The notes: generated by a model from the letters alone, not told the origin. A DNA stretch of 60,641 bases from Spartobacteria bacterium (GCA_021325495.1 JAJPGZ010000004.1:1-60641), one strand, 5' to 3'; shown: positions 16,344-25,568, counted from the stretch's first letter. Made by a program: numbers and translations.

Positions 16344-17297
16344 CTACTTTTTCGCGTGCATTTCGCGAAACCACTCAACGAATTTCGGCAAACCTTCGTT
16401 CAACTTTGTCGCCGGATTGTAACCGAGCAGCTTGCGCGCTTTCGAAATATCCGCACACGTCAGCGGCACATCACCCGGTTGTTCCGGCAATCGGTTGATC
16501 TTCGCCTTTTTCCCTAACGACTGCTCAATGGCGGAAATTAAGTCTTTTAGTTGAATGGTTTCGTTTTCGCCGAGATTGAAAACGTCGAACATCGGTCCGT
16601 CGTATTTTAACGCGGCCATCGTCCCCTGAATAATGTCGTCGATGTAAGTGTAATCGCGGCGCGTCGTGCCATCACCGAATTGATCGATCGATTCGCCCTT
16701 GTCGATCTTGCGCGTGAACTGGTGAATCGCGAGATCGGGCCGCTGGCGCGGTCCGTAAACCGTGAAGTAACGCAGCGCGACCACGCGCAAATTGTAGAGA
16801 TGCGAATAGGTCGAACACAAAAACTCGCCGCCGATTTTCGTCGCGGCGTACGGGCTGATCGTTTGCGTGAGATGAAAATCTTCGCGAAACGGCACTTCTT
16901 TGCAGATGCCGTAAACGGAAGAGCTGGATGCGAAGATGAGTCGCTCAGCGCCGGTAGTGCGCGCAGCTTCGAGCAGATGCAGCGTGCCGTTGACGTTGGT
17001 GTCGAAATACAATTGCGGTTGTAGGATCGATGGGCGCACGCCCGCGCGCGCGGCTAGATGAAAAATGGTTTCGTATTTTTCGCGGTGAAATAAATTCCGC
17101 ACCGCGCCATTATCGCGAAGATCGACATGGTGAATCGGCGCATGTTCCCGAAACGCGGCGACGTTTTCGCATTTGATCTGCGGATCGTAGAAATCGTTGA
17201 AGTCGTCGAGAATGGCGACGTGGTGCCCATCCGCGAGTAACTTCTCCACGAGATGCGAGCCGATGAATCCAGCGCCGCCGGTGACCAGGATTCGCAT
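16344..17297 (-). CDS. NAD-dependent sugar epimerase (UDP-glucuronate 4-epimerase-like)
   Basis: Extended short-chain dehydrogenase, 317 residues. Visible are the Rossmann motif TGGAGFIGSHL, the catalytic SSSSVYG and YAATK (YxxxK), and the C-terminal NLGENETIQL and GYNPATKLNEGL segments that resemble bacterial UDP-glucuronate/galacturonate epimerases. It probably supplies a nucleotide sugar for an envelope polysaccharide. The sulfotransferase directly downstream suggests the glycan may be sulfated. The two genes abut as TAG-ATG. Confidence 0.88.
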   Translation of the reverse strand: MRILVTGGAGFIGSHLVEKLLADGHHVAILDDFNDFYDPQIKCENVAAFREHAPIHHVDLRDNGAVRNLFHREKYETIFHLAARAGVRPSILQPQLYFDTNVNGTLHLLEAARTTGAERLIFASSSSVYGICKEVPFREDFHLTQTISPYAATKIGGEFLCSTYSHLYNLRVVALRYFTVYGPRQRPDLAIHQFTRKIDKGESIDQFGDGTTRRDYTYIDDIIQGTMAALKYDGPMFDVFNLGENETIQLKDLISAIEQSLGKKAKINRLPEQPGDVPLTCADISKARKLLGYNPATKLNEGLPKFVEWFREMHAKK

Positions 17298-17972
17298 GCG
17301 CCGAGGTTACGTTCGCGTGGGCTCGTTGTCACGTTGTCGATCTTGCTCGCGTTCGTCCTGTCGTTTGTCGCTACGATCGCGTGGCGGCTCGCTCCGGAGC
17401 TGTTGCGAAGGGAACATGTCGATCTTGCATTCCAAATCCCCTCGCCGCTCGAGCTCGCGTCGCTGCCGACGGCGACGCGCTTCGATTTTCCGTTAGGCAG
17501 CGAGAACGGCGCGCTCGCTTATAACGCGCAACGTTTTACCGAAAACAAACATCTCGGCGACGATCTGAACGGGATCGGCGGCGAAAACAGCGATCTCGGC
17601 GATCCGATTTACTGCGTGTCCGACGGACGTGTTCTCTTCGCGCGCGAAGGCGGCCCGGGCTGGGGCAACGTGATCATCGTGCTCCACGCCTACCTCGAGA
17701 ATGGCGAACGCAAGTTTGTGCAATCGTACTACGGGCACTGCGAAAGCATTCTCGTGAATGCCGGCGATGAAGTGCGGCGCGGGCAACAAATCGCAACTGT
17801 TGGCACGGGCGGCGGCCGATACTTCGCGCATTTGCATTTCGAGATGCGCGAGTTCATCACGCCGTTCATCGGGCCGGGTTATCGGCAGGATACGCACTGT
17901 TGGATTGACGGGACGGCTTTCATCAACGCGCATCGCGGCGCGCCGGAAGAGGACGTCGGACGCTCAAAGTGA
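17253..17972 (+). CDS. M23 family metallopeptidase (lysostaphin/LytM type)
   Basis: Zinc endopeptidase acting on peptidoglycan cross-links in the family. A single N-terminal membrane anchor (about 24-43) precedes the M23 domain. Candidate ligands are NKHLGDDLNG (HxxxD) and HLHFEMRE (HxH), with YGHCESILVNAGDEVRRGQQIATVG between them. The start is uncertain: the first ATG overlaps the divergent epimerase by 45 bp and no better ATG/GTG lies before the anchor. Converges with the DUF2752 gene, overlapping 9 bp. Confidence 0.88.
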   Translation: MRADESSAAGDQDSHAPRLRSRGLVVTLSILLAFVLSFVATIAWRLAPELLRREHVDLAFQIPSPLELASLPTATRFDFPLGSENGALAYNAQRFTENKHLGDDLNGIGGENSDLGDPIYCVSDGRVLFAREGGPGWGNVIIVLHAYLENGERKFVQSYYGHCESILVNAGDEVRRGQQIATVGTGGGRYFAHLHFEMREFITPFIGPGYRQDTHCWIDGTAFINAHRGAPEEDVGRSK

Positions 17973-18383
17973 TGGATTCGCGAATAGCAAATAAGTCCAG
18001 TTCGCGAGCAACAGCGCCACGACGGACATGCGCAGAAAAGATTTCTCGCGCGGCGCAAACGATAATCGTATCCGACGCGCGCGCGTGATCAGGACCGTAA
18101 ACGCATACACATCGAAGATCGACATCGTCACGTAAGTTACAAACACGAGTGGATTCCATTCGAACGCGGAGAGAAACTGACCATGAAATAGCGCGATGGC
18201 CGATCGCGTCGCGCCACAGGTGAGGCATGGATGACCGGTGACCGCGTGAAACAAACAAATCGGCCACGGCATTTTCAAAACGAACCACGCAACCGCGGAC
18301 GCGAAACCGCCTAACGACGCGCAAAGAAAGATGAGCTCGTAGTCGAGCTCGCGCGGTGCCAGCGGACGCGCGACGGCGCGCAT
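17964..18383 (-). CDS. DUF2752 membrane protein
   Basis: 139 residues with about three TM helices. The family signature HPCLTCGATRSAIALFHGQF (Cys-x2-Cys-Gly-x-Thr-Arg) sits around residues 52-71. Function unknown. It starts 1 bp after the stop of the GYF-Yip1 gene and is therefore in the same operon. A repeat copy at 18115 reads MSIF near a TM helix. Confidence 0.85.
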   Translation of the reverse strand: MRAVARPLAPRELDYELIFLCASLGGFASAVAWFVLKMPWPICLFHAVTGHPCLTCGATRSAIALFHGQFLSAFEWNPLVFVTYVTMSIFDVYAFTVLITRARRIRLSFAPREKSFLRMSVVALLLANWTYLLFANPSL

Positions 18384-18384
18384 C

Positions 18385-19278
18385 TTAATGGTTCCAGTCG
18401 TGACCGCTCAAGGCGGCGAGTCCGCCGAACATGGCAATGATGAAGAAACCGCCGCCGCAACAAACAATCAGCGGTAAAAACACTGCGAGCGTGGCCTTCG
18501 GCGTATCGATGTCGTGGGCGCGCGCGATGCCGATGCAATTGGCGACAATGCACCACACAACCGCGATCAATCCGCCGCAACAGGGCACGAGTTGCAGCGG
18601 AGCGGTTGCACCCTGGGTGAAGGCGATGACGCGGAATGTCGCTTCAAAAGTTTTTTTGGCGCCGCCGATGAGCATCAATGAAAGGTGAACGAGACCGGCG
18701 AAGATGAAGGGCCCGATGACGATGCCGACCAGGCGCCAGCAGAACACGAAAATATTCGCGCTCATTCCCAGCATGGAACCGAAAGCATCTTCGCGGTGCG
18801 CGAACAATCCCATCGACGTCAAAATTGATGAAAAGATAAACCAGATGATGACGCCGATGCCGCCACCGATGGCGGCGTAAAGCAGCGGACCGCTGAGTCC
18901 GCCTTCCAGACGCATAATCGAAAATGCCTGCGACGGTTTCGACAGGATCATCATCATGGTTTCGACAAAAGCGCTGAAGATGCCGAGCGCTTCGCGGCGT
19001 TCCCAAGGGAGACCGGTGCGCGCTTCGAGCGGAGGAGTAGATGTCGATCCAACGGGCGGAGGCGGAGTGGTGTGCGTGCCGAACGGGGGAGTGGGCGGGC
19101 TACTGGCGTCTTCGGCGGCAAATTCGGCGAAAGTGGAAAGTGGTTGCCAGCTCGCCATTCCTTCCTTCCACGCCAGATCGGTGAGAACAAATCGACCGCT
19201 GCGCAAACCGTTGTGGATTTCTTCTTCGGAAAATGTTCCCAGACTCGTGCCGGCGCGATTGACGTGAATGGTAGCCAT
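18385..19278 (-). CDS. GYF_2 and Yip1 domain membrane protein
   Basis: 297 residues. An N-terminal GYF_2 domain (about 1-50, ending DLAWKEGMASWQPLS) is followed by a Pro/Thr-rich linker (about 58-85). A Yip1-like domain follows with about five TM helices from residue ~130, containing FEATFRVIAFTQGATAPLQLVP. In bacteria these proteins have no established function. Co-transcribed with the DUF2752 gene. No 10-mer copy lies inside; a near match occurs at 19040. Confidence 0.85.
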   Translation of the reverse strand: MATIHVNRAGTSLGTFSEEEIHNGLRSGRFVLTDLAWKEGMASWQPLSTFAEFAAEDASSPPTPPFGTHTTPPPPVGSTSTPPLEARTGLPWERREALGIFSAFVETMMMILSKPSQAFSIMRLEGGLSGPLLYAAIGGGIGVIIWFIFSSILTSMGLFAHREDAFGSMLGMSANIFVFCWRLVGIVIGPFIFAGLVHLSLMLIGGAKKTFEATFRVIAFTQGATAPLQLVPCCGGLIAVVWCIVANCIGIARAHDIDTPKATLAVFLPLIVCCGGGFFIIAMFGGLAALSGHDWNH

Positions 19279-19310
19279 GCCTCGCGTTTTAGTGAGTGCG
19301 AGCGGCTAAG

Positions 19311-19943
19311 TCAATCGAAGCGATTGGCCTTCTCCGGCGCATCGAGCGCGCGCCAGAAATACCAGGCCGCGACCGAGCGATAAGGCGCGAATTTTTTGCC
19401 GAGCTTGAGCATTTGTTTCGGCGTCGGCAGTTTTCGTTTGCGAAAAGTTTTGGCGAGACCTTTCTGCACTCCGTAATCGTGAATCGGCCACACGTCCAGC
19501 CGGCCAAGATCGAAAAGTAACAACATCTCGACCGTCCAGCGCCCGATGCCGCGCACTTGAATGAGGCGCTCGATAATTTCTTCGTCGCTCATTTTTTCGA
19601 GCGCGCGCCCGGTTTTCGGAACGACGCCTTCGATTGTTTTTGCGGCGAGATCTTTTAGCGCGGCGACTTTGCTGCGTGATAAACCGGCGGCGCGCAGTTT
19701 CGCGTCCGGCATTTTCAAAACTTCTTTCGGATCGAGAAATTTTCGTTTGCCGAAAAGCGCGCGCACTCGTCCCCAAATAGTGGCGGCGGCTTTGCCGCTG
19801 AGTTGTTGATACGCGATCGATTCGGCGAGGGCATCGAACGGCCTAACGGAAAGTGATGGCGTAATATCGTAGCGACGCGAGCGGGCGATGAGCTCGGCCA
19901 TGCGCGGATGACTGGCGGCGACGTGCGCGATGGCGTGCTTCAC
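19311..19943 (-). CDS. DNA-3-methyladenine glycosylase II-like
   Basis: Base-excision glycosylase of the AlkA/HhH-GPD superfamily, 210 residues. The hairpin motif LIQVRGIGRWTVEMLLLF is at about 128-145 and the catalytic Asp is in WPIHDYGVQKG. It lacks the N-terminal TBP-like domain of E. coli AlkA, like the short MagIII/archaeal forms. Divergent from the metallo-hydrolase gene; a tandem pair of repeats (19945, 19960) sits in the shared upstream region. Confidence 0.9.
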   Translation of the reverse strand: MKHAIAHVAASHPRMAELIARSRRYDITPSLSVRPFDALAESIAYQQLSGKAAATIWGRVRALFGKRKFLDPKEVLKMPDAKLRAAGLSRSKVAALKDLAAKTIEGVVPKTGRALEKMSDEEIIERLIQVRGIGRWTVEMLLLFDLGRLDVWPIHDYGVQKGLAKTFRKRKLPTPKQMLKLGKKFAPYRSVAAWYFWRALDAPEKANRFD

Positions 19944-19944
19944 A

Positions 19945-19969
19945 TGTCGATCTTGTAGATGTCGATCTT
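19945..19969 (-). repeat. Tandem pair of the 10-mer, 15-bp period
   Basis: Two TGTCGATCTT copies 15 bp apart, spacer GTAGA, in the divergent upstream region of the AlkA-like and UPF0173 genes. Confidence 0.9.
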
Positions 19970-20001
19970 GCGAGCAAGAACGTTTTCGCTTTGGTCAACG
20001 C

Positions 20002-20754
20002 ATGGCAACGCAAACGCAACTAACCTGGTACGGACATTCCGCGTTCAAACTTGTGACGCCGAAGGGCAACGTCGTTTTCATCGATCCGTGGCTGAAAAAC
20101 CCGAAGCTGAAAGATGGCGAAGAGCTTTTAAAGAAGATCGATCGCGCCGACGTGATTTGTCTCACGCATGGGCATTTCGATCATGTCGGCGACTCGGTTG
20201 AGATTGCAAAGAGGACGAAGGCGAAACTTTGCTGCACGTTCGATTGCGCAATTGCGGTGCGAAACGCGCTCGATTTTCCCGGCGGCGATGACGACAGCGG
20301 TTACGTTTCCCACATCGGCGGCACGGTCGCGATGTTCGATGGCGAAATGACCGCGCGTTTCGTGCCGGCGTGGCATGGCGCCGCGGTGATGCCCGATAAC
20401 AGCAAGCCGCCGGTCTACGGCGGAACGCCGACCGGCGTGGTGTTGTCGATCAAAGGTGGACCCACGATTTATCACACGGGCGACACCGATTTATTTTCGG
20501 ACATGGCGTTGGTGCCGTTAGAACGCCCAATCGATTACATGTGCGTGTGCATGGGCGATTTTTACACAATGGGTCCAATGCGCGCGGCGCGTGCCATCGA
20601 GCTGGTGAAACCGCGATTCGTCATCCCGATTCACTACGGCACGTTCCCGGCCTTGACCGGCACACCGGAAGCGCTCGCGAGTGAGATGAAAAAACGTGGC
20701 GTCACAGCTGAGCTGCGCGTTCCAAAAATCGGCGAGACAATTTCGATTTCGTAA
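20002..20754 (+). CDS. Metal-dependent hydrolase, UPF0173 (metallo-beta-lactamase fold)
   Basis: About 250 residues. YGHSAF and the metal motif THGHFDHVGD are at about 53-62, with a further conserved histidine in VPAWHGAA. The C-terminal motifs YHTGDTDLF and IPIHYGTF are also present, together matching the UPF0173 hydrolase family. The substrate is not known. ATG at 20002 is chosen over a longer frame whose extra residues are translated repeat copies. It converges with carbonic anhydrase with 2 bp between. Confidence 0.92.
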   Translation: MATQTQLTWYGHSAFKLVTPKGNVVFIDPWLKNPKLKDGEELLKKIDRADVICLTHGHFDHVGDSVEIAKRTKAKLCCTFDCAIAVRNALDFPGGDDDSGYVSHIGGTVAMFDGEMTARFVPAWHGAAVMPDNSKPPVYGGTPTGVVLSIKGGPTIYHTGDTDLFSDMALVPLERPIDYMCVCMGDFYTMGPMRAARAIELVKPRFVIPIHYGTFPALTGTPEALASEMKKRGVTAELRVPKIGETISIS

Positions 20755-20756
20755 TT

Positions 20757-21419
20757 CTATTTTTCCCGCACCGCGAACGTAGCGATCGCGGCGGCGTAGA
20801 CGCTTTGCGTTTCCTGAAAATTGGTGACGGTGACGTTGAGGTCGCGAAGGAGACCATCTTGCAGGCCGTAGATCCAGCCGTGAACGGCTAACGACTGGCC
20901 GCGTTGCCAGGCGTCGCGCGCGATGGTGGTCTGGCAGACGTTCAAGACTTGCTCGATCACGTTCAATTCGCAGAGGCGATCGTGAGCCTCGTTGTTGGTA
21001 TTCGTTAGGCGAGTTTGATGTTTCTGGCGGACGTCTTCGATGTTGCGTAGCCAGTTGTCGCTCAGGCCTAGCCGGTCGCCCCGCAGCGCGGCTTGCACAC
21101 CGCTGCAACCGTAATGTCCGCAGACGATAATGTGCTCGACCTTGAGGATCTCGACCGCGAACTGCATCACCGACAAACAATTCAGGTCGGTGTGCACAAC
21201 AAGATTGGCGATGTTCCGATGAACGAACAGCTCGCCGGGCGCGAGCCCGACGATTTGGTTCGCCGGCACCCGGCTGTCCGAGCAACCGATCCACAAGTAC
21301 TTCGGCGATTGTTGTTGCGACAGCTTGGAAAAAAACTCCGGGTCCTGTTCTCGGATTTGGCCGGCCCACGCTTTGTTATTTTCGAAAAGGTGGGGAAGGC
21401 TGCGCATGGGGAAAACCAC
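20757..21419 (-). CDS. can: Beta-class carbonic anhydrase
   Basis: Interconverts CO2 and bicarbonate. Zinc ligands are Cys in WIGCSDSRVP with its Asp-Arg dyad, then His and Cys in CGHYGCSGV. The C-terminal helix region and length (220 residues) match E. coli Can. The start may be the second Met (21407, MRSLPHLFENN). Monocistronic as far as visible, with a 150-bp divergent upstream region to the kinase-like gene. Confidence 0.95.
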   Translation of the reverse strand: MVFPMRSLPHLFENNKAWAGQIREQDPEFFSKLSQQQSPKYLWIGCSDSRVPANQIVGLAPGELFVHRNIANLVVHTDLNCLSVMQFAVEILKVEHIIVCGHYGCSGVQAALRGDRLGLSDNWLRNIEDVRQKHQTRLTNTNNEAHDRLCELNVIEQVLNVCQTTIARDAWQRGQSLAVHGWIYGLQDGLLRDLNVTVTNFQETQSVYAAAIATFAVREK

Positions 21420-21569
21420 ATCGTTGAGAACGGGCCAAGCCGCAAGCGGATGCTTAGCGCGCGAAATAAATCGGCGAGACGATTTCGGTTTGATGATTTT
21501 TCTTTAAACGCGCGTCTCACTTCGCGACTCAAACGTTCACGCGACACTCGTCGCACAGGGAAAACTAGG

Positions 21570-22526
21570 ATGCTGAATCTCGGAGCCACAAAAGCATTGT
21601 CGATCTTCGACAAGATCATTCCGGACGGTCTGTCGCACGCGGCCACTTCGTTAGTCGAATCGCTCAAGATCAATTCGATCTCGGAAAAAACGGGACGCGG
21701 CCGGACGGTCGTGGTCAAACGGCGCAACATTTACGGCGAGCGCGCCGCCGATCTGATCAATTTTTATTTCCGGCTCTCCGGCACGCCCATTCATTACGTC
21801 AGCAAAGTGAAACAGTGGCAACGTTGGGAAACGAAATGTTTCAACATGCTGAACGGCGACCAATTCAAAGCGCGCATCGTTGACGCGCGCACCATCGTCG
21901 AGGACAAACTGCCGGGAAAAAGTTTGTGGGACCACATGCTTGCGCGCACGCTCACGACGCGCATGCTCGCCGCCGCCGGCCGCGAGTATCGGCGCGCGCA
22001 TCGCATGAAGGTGAAGGAACTCGGCGACGGTTGGTCGCACGGCGATGGATCGATGCCGAACGTGATCTATGACGCGGCGAATGACCGGGCGCGATTGATT
22101 GATTTCGAAATCATGCATGAGCGTTCGCTTTCCGGTCGCGCGCGCCACGCGGATGATCTGCTCGTGTTTCTGCTCGACATGGTGGACCGCGTGTCGTCGC
22201 GAAACTGGCTGCCCTTCGCGCTCGCATTTTTACGCGCGTATGACGATGTCGATCTTATGCGCGAACTGCGAAAGCGATTGGTGATTCCGAGCGGGCTGGC
22301 GTTGATTTGGTGGAACGTGCGAACGAATTTCGCCAAGCGGGCAAAGATCGAGCGTCGTTTTAAGTCTTTGAAAAGCGCGCTCGGCCGCGTCGAGATTCAC
22401 TCGTTAGTCGCACGGCGGCGACCGAAAAGGCGCCGGCCTTCTATCCACTGCCACAAAATCAAACCGGGAATGCCGACACCGAGCTCGCGCATGCGCGCGA
22501 CGAGCGAAAGAGCGAAACCGGCGTAG
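21570..22526 (+). CDS. Protein kinase-like fold phosphotransferase
   Basis: About 318 residues. The motifs SHGDGSMPNVIYD and ARLIDFEIMHE correspond to the catalytic loop (HGD..N) and metal-binding DFE of aminoglycoside-phosphotransferase/LPS-kinase-like enzymes; KLPGKSLWDHM resembles a hinge region. The target is unknown. Its neighbours (flippase-like and PAP2 genes) suggest a lipid or envelope glycan. ATG at 21570 follows AGGA; the open frame extends further upstream without homology-like features. It overlaps the convergent flippase gene by 130 bp. Confidence 0.65.
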   Translation: MLNLGATKALSIFDKIIPDGLSHAATSLVESLKINSISEKTGRGRTVVVKRRNIYGERAADLINFYFRLSGTPIHYVSKVKQWQRWETKCFNMLNGDQFKARIVDARTIVEDKLPGKSLWDHMLARTLTTRMLAAAGREYRRAHRMKVKELGDGWSHGDGSMPNVIYDAANDRARLIDFEIMHERSLSGRARHADDLLVFLLDMVDRVSSRNWLPFALAFLRAYDDVDLMRELRKRLVIPSGLALIWWNVRTNFAKRAKIERRFKSLKSALGRVEIHSLVARRRPKRRRPSIHCHKIKPGMPTPSSRMRATSERAKPA

Positions 22527-23401
22527 CGCGGGATTCCAAGAAGCCCGCCGACAAACACGTAGCCGCCCTCCTGGACGCCGATTCCGGCCGGAACAACAAA
22601 CGCGGCCGAACGAATCGTGTAGGCCATACTTTGCAAAATGAACGCGTGCAGAAATGACGGATCGAGGTCCATCGTCCAGAGCGCGAGCCACACTTCGCCG
22701 GACGCGACCGTGAGCGACACGATGGTCGCGAGCGCACACAGCACGAGTGCGCCGCGGCGCGCGTAAAGTTTCCGCACGGTTTCGTCAAGTTGCTCGCCGC
22801 TTTCGACGAACGCCTGCCATTCTTTCGAGCGCGCCATGCGCGAGATGAGGCGCGTGATGAAACCGAACATGCCGAGACGTTGCGCGATGAAAAATCCGAC
22901 GAAGGCGACGATCGCGATGATGACGCCGAACAGTGTCGGGCCGACGAATTCGCTCTTCCCGGTCGCCCTAACGAGTAAGGTGAGACCGAGAATGGTGAAG
23001 ATCGCCTGAGTAAAAATGCCTATCGTAAGATCGACAATTACCGTTCCGGCCGATGTGCCTAACGAACTGCCGTGAAGCGAGGCCAGGCGCGCGCGCACAA
23101 TGTCGCCCCCGACCGCAGCCGATGGAACGAGCGTGCTGATCGATTCGCCGATCCACCGCATCCAAAAAAGTCGCATTAACGGCGGCCGCTCCGCCCTCGG
23201 AAACAAGACCCACCACGCGAACGCATCGAGGAAAATCGGGATAGCGTGAAACGCGGCAATGCCGAGAATGACCCACTTCGGCGTAACGAACGCGCCAAAG
23301 ACTTGTCCGGCGCCTTCGCGAACGAGCAGCAAGGTAAAAAGCGCGACGCCGAAAAGACCGAGCAGATAGATGGTGATGCGAAGTTTTCCGCGCGCGCTCA
23401 T
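22397..23401 (-). CDS. Lysylphosphatidylglycerol synthase TM region / UPF0104 flippase-like protein
   Basis: 334 residues with about eight TM helices. Conserved features include AVGGDIVRARLA (about 97-108) and AGIGVQEGGYVFVGGLLG (about 270-287), both typical of the UPF0104/AglD/MprF-flippase family. The hopanoid-linked HpnL subgroup is a possibility. It probably moves a lipid or lipid-linked sugar across the inner membrane. 54 bp downstream of the PAP2 gene, separated by a repeat copy at 23405. Confidence 0.85.
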   Translation of the reverse strand: MSARGKLRITIYLLGLFGVALFTLLLVREGAGQVFGAFVTPKWVILGIAAFHAIPIFLDAFAWWVLFPRAERPPLMRLFWMRWIGESISTLVPSAAVGGDIVRARLASLHGSSLGTSAGTVIVDLTIGIFTQAIFTILGLTLLVRATGKSEFVGPTLFGVIIAIVAFVGFFIAQRLGMFGFITRLISRMARSKEWQAFVESGEQLDETVRKLYARRGALVLCALATIVSLTVASGEVWLALWTMDLDPSFLHAFILQSMAYTIRSAAFVVPAGIGVQEGGYVFVGGLLGIPRYAGFALSLVARMRELGVGIPGLILWQWIEGRRLFGRRRATNE

Positions 23402-23455
23402 CGCAAGATCGACAAGGTGGATGCGCAGACGGCGCGCGCAAATGCAGCGAACGCG

Positions 23456-24136
23456 TTACCGCGATTCGGTCGTCGGCGAGATCGCCAGCGAAGTCGTCAC
23501 TGCGGATTTGCGATGCATTGGCTTGGCCACAAAACCGCAAACCGCCAGCCAGCCCGAACCGAACACCATGGCCGCGACAACATCGGTGAGATAATGCGCG
23601 CCGAGCGCGATGCGGCTAAAGCCGACAAGTAGAACAATCGCGGCCGCGGCGGAAATGAGCGCGCGTCGCATACGACGTGAGCGCACAAGTGGAAGCGCAA
23701 AAAGCAAAAGCTGTCCCCACAATAATGTCGCGCCGATGGTATGACCGCTGGCAAAACTGTAGCCGGACCAATCGACAAACGGACCGTCAACGTACGGACG
23801 TTGTCGATGTACCAACAACTTCACGAGTTCGTTCAACAACATCCCGCCGGGCACAGCGACGACAAGCGTGACGAGCGAAGGCCATTGGCGTTTCCAGACG
23901 AAGAACGCGACCATACAGGTGAGCACGATGGCGATGAATTCGCTCGCACCCGGCTCGCAGAGCACGCGCAGAAGCGCGACCAAGGCCGGCGTCAGATGGG
24001 CATGGAACCAGGACGCAATGTCCGTGTCGGTGGCGCCGAACGGATTCGCCACCGCGAGAACCTGGGGGAGGAACTGGGGAGTTATCACAAAATGCGACCG
24101 CGATTCTAAACCCGTTTTTAGCGGATGCAACTGCAC
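23456..24136 (-). CDS. PAP2 family lipid phosphatase
   Basis: 226 residues, about five TM helices. The three phosphatase motifs are present: KLLVHRQRP (KxxxxxxRP), SGHTIG (PSGH-like with Ser replacing Pro) and SRIALGAHYLTDV (SRxxxxxHxxxD). Enzymes of this family dephosphorylate phosphatidic acid, undecaprenyl pyrophosphate or phosphatidylglycerol phosphate. Upstream of and co-oriented with the flippase-like gene. Confidence 0.9.
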   Translation of the reverse strand: MQLHPLKTGLESRSHFVITPQFLPQVLAVANPFGATDTDIASWFHAHLTPALVALLRVLCEPGASEFIAIVLTCMVAFFVWKRQWPSLVTLVVAVPGGMLLNELVKLLVHRQRPYVDGPFVDWSGYSFASGHTIGATLLWGQLLLFALPLVRSRRMRRALISAAAAIVLLVGFSRIALGAHYLTDVVAAMVFGSGWLAVCGFVAKPMHRKSAVTTSLAISPTTESR

Positions 24137-24279
24137 TTCACAGCGGCTCGCGTGCCGTGTCGGAACGCGTCCGGCAAGATCGACAATCGCATCCCGGCTT
24201 GCTCGACGGCACGAACTCCGCTACATCCGCAGACGACACCCTCATTCGATTCCACTGTGACCGAATTGCCTTAACCACC

Positions 24280-25188
24280 ATGAAACGAAATCTTCTCGCC
24301 GTCTTCGCCACATCGTGCGCCATGACAATTACAGCGTTCGCCGGAAGCGAATCGCAGTTACAGCAAGGCGCGGCACCGGCGAAGGACGACAACGAAAATT
24401 CGATCGACCTCTTCGACGTGGAAACGACTTACACCTTCAAGAGCGATTTCACCGATTCGCGCTTCGGCGAAGGCGATTCTCTGCATAACGATTTCAGCTA
24501 CGACCATCGTTTTCATGTCACGGGAAATTGGTACGTGCTCGGCGGCGTGGAGTACGAGCGTTATGATTTCGGCAACGATCCGAACGGATTGCCTAACCAC
24601 CTCCAGGCGCTTTACGGCCACATCGGTTACGAATACATCGTGCACGATTTCCCCGGCGTCGGGATCGTGGCCGATCCGGGAATTTACTGGCAGAACCACG
24701 TGAGCGGCGACGCGTTCGATATTCCGTGGAAGATCTTCACCGCCTTCCCGTTGAAGAAAGATAAAATTTACGGCGTCATCGGAGTCGGCGGTGGTCTTTA
24801 TCAGGACCCGATCGTCGCGCCCGGCGGCGGTCTCATCGTCGTCTTCAGCGACAAACTGCGTTTGCAGGGTGTGTTTCCGAAGCCGGCCCTGGTCTATGAG
24901 CCTAACGACGACTGGCAATTTAAAGTGTTAGGCGAACTTTATTACACCAGCTTCCGCACTGACAATGTCAACACGCCCGCGGGCAACATGCAGTTGCACA
25001 ACGCGGTCGTGCAATACAATGAAGACCGCGGCGGCGTTTACATCGCCTATCGCGGCATCAAACATCTGAAGGTTATCGGTGAAGCCGGCTACACCTTTGA
25101 GCGCAAATTCGATTTCTTCCGTTCGAATCAATCGATCAAGGCCGATCCGGCGCCGTACGTGCGGGCCTCGCTCGAATTTCGTTTCTAG
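24280..25188 (+). CDS. Outer-membrane barrel-like secreted protein, paralog 1
   Basis: 302 residues. Sec signal peptide MKRNLLAVFATSCAMTITAFA, then alternating hydrophobic/aromatic strands ending in LEFRF, the terminal Phe typical of outer-membrane barrels. It resembles the gene at 28747-29661 in length and in the C-terminal part (GEAGYTFERKFDFFRS versus VEAGYQPYRAFDFYRA). It looks like a DUF6268-type protein; function unknown. ATG at 24280 chosen because it begins the signal peptide. Confidence 0.72.
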   Translation: MKRNLLAVFATSCAMTITAFAGSESQLQQGAAPAKDDNENSIDLFDVETTYTFKSDFTDSRFGEGDSLHNDFSYDHRFHVTGNWYVLGGVEYERYDFGNDPNGLPNHLQALYGHIGYEYIVHDFPGVGIVADPGIYWQNHVSGDAFDIPWKIFTAFPLKKDKIYGVIGVGGGLYQDPIVAPGGGLIVVFSDKLRLQGVFPKPALVYEPNDDWQFKVLGELYYTSFRTDNVNTPAGNMQLHNAVVQYNEDRGGVYIAYRGIKHLKVIGEAGYTFERKFDFFRSNQSIKADPAPYVRASLEFRF

Positions 25189-25565
25189 GGAAACATCTCG
25201 TCGAGTTTGCGGGCGAGATTCTGCGGGCCGCGAATTTTTAGCCGGCCGGTGAAGTAGGCCCACTTGCCGCTCAGTTTTCCGTTTGAGATTGCGACCCAAT
25301 CGCTCCCGGTCGCGATAAATGTCACATCGGGATTGTCGATCTTGCCCTTGTCGATCTTGCATTTGCCATCATCGACTTGGATGAACCAGTCGCCGCCTTG
25401 CGGATCGCCCAGGTTCCATTGGTATTTGATGTGAACGCCTTTCGCCTTCTCCGGCTGAAAACTTTCCCGCATCCCATCGAAAACATCCTGGGGAGTTTTG
25501 CTGTCTGCGGCGAAAGCGTTCAGCGTCGCAAAAATCAGGCCCAACAAAATCGCGCTCGTCTTCAT
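25185..25565 (-). CDS. Secreted SCP2 sterol-carrier domain protein
   Basis: 126 residues: signal peptide MKTSAILLGLIFATLNAFA then one SCP2 domain (about 26-120, with YQWNLGDPQGGDWFIQVDDG and the C-terminal LKIRGPQNLARKLDEMF). It likely binds a lipid in the periplasm. The segment CKIDKGKIDNPDVTF is made by two tandem 10-mers (25334, 25349) that sit on a beta-hairpin of the fold. Third gene of the ABC exporter operon, 3 bp after the permease stop. Confidence 0.85.
   Translation of the reverse strand: MKTSAILLGLIFATLNAFAADSKTPQDVFDGMRESFQPEKAKGVHIKYQWNLGDPQGGDWFIQVDDGKCKIDKGKIDNPDVTFIATGSDWVAISNGKLSGKWAYFTGRLKIRGPQNLARKLDEMFP
25334..25358 (-). repeat. Tandem pair of the 10-mer, 15-bp period, coding
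   Basis: Two TGTCGATCTT copies 15 bp apart, spacer GCCCT, inside the SCP2 gene and read as KIDKGKID. Confidence 0.9.
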
Positions 25566-25568
25566 CCT

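Noticed and set aside
21093..21569. N-terminal extension of the kinase-like ORF
   Set aside because: Antisense to carbonic anhydrase and without protein-like features; ATG at 21570 is a better start.
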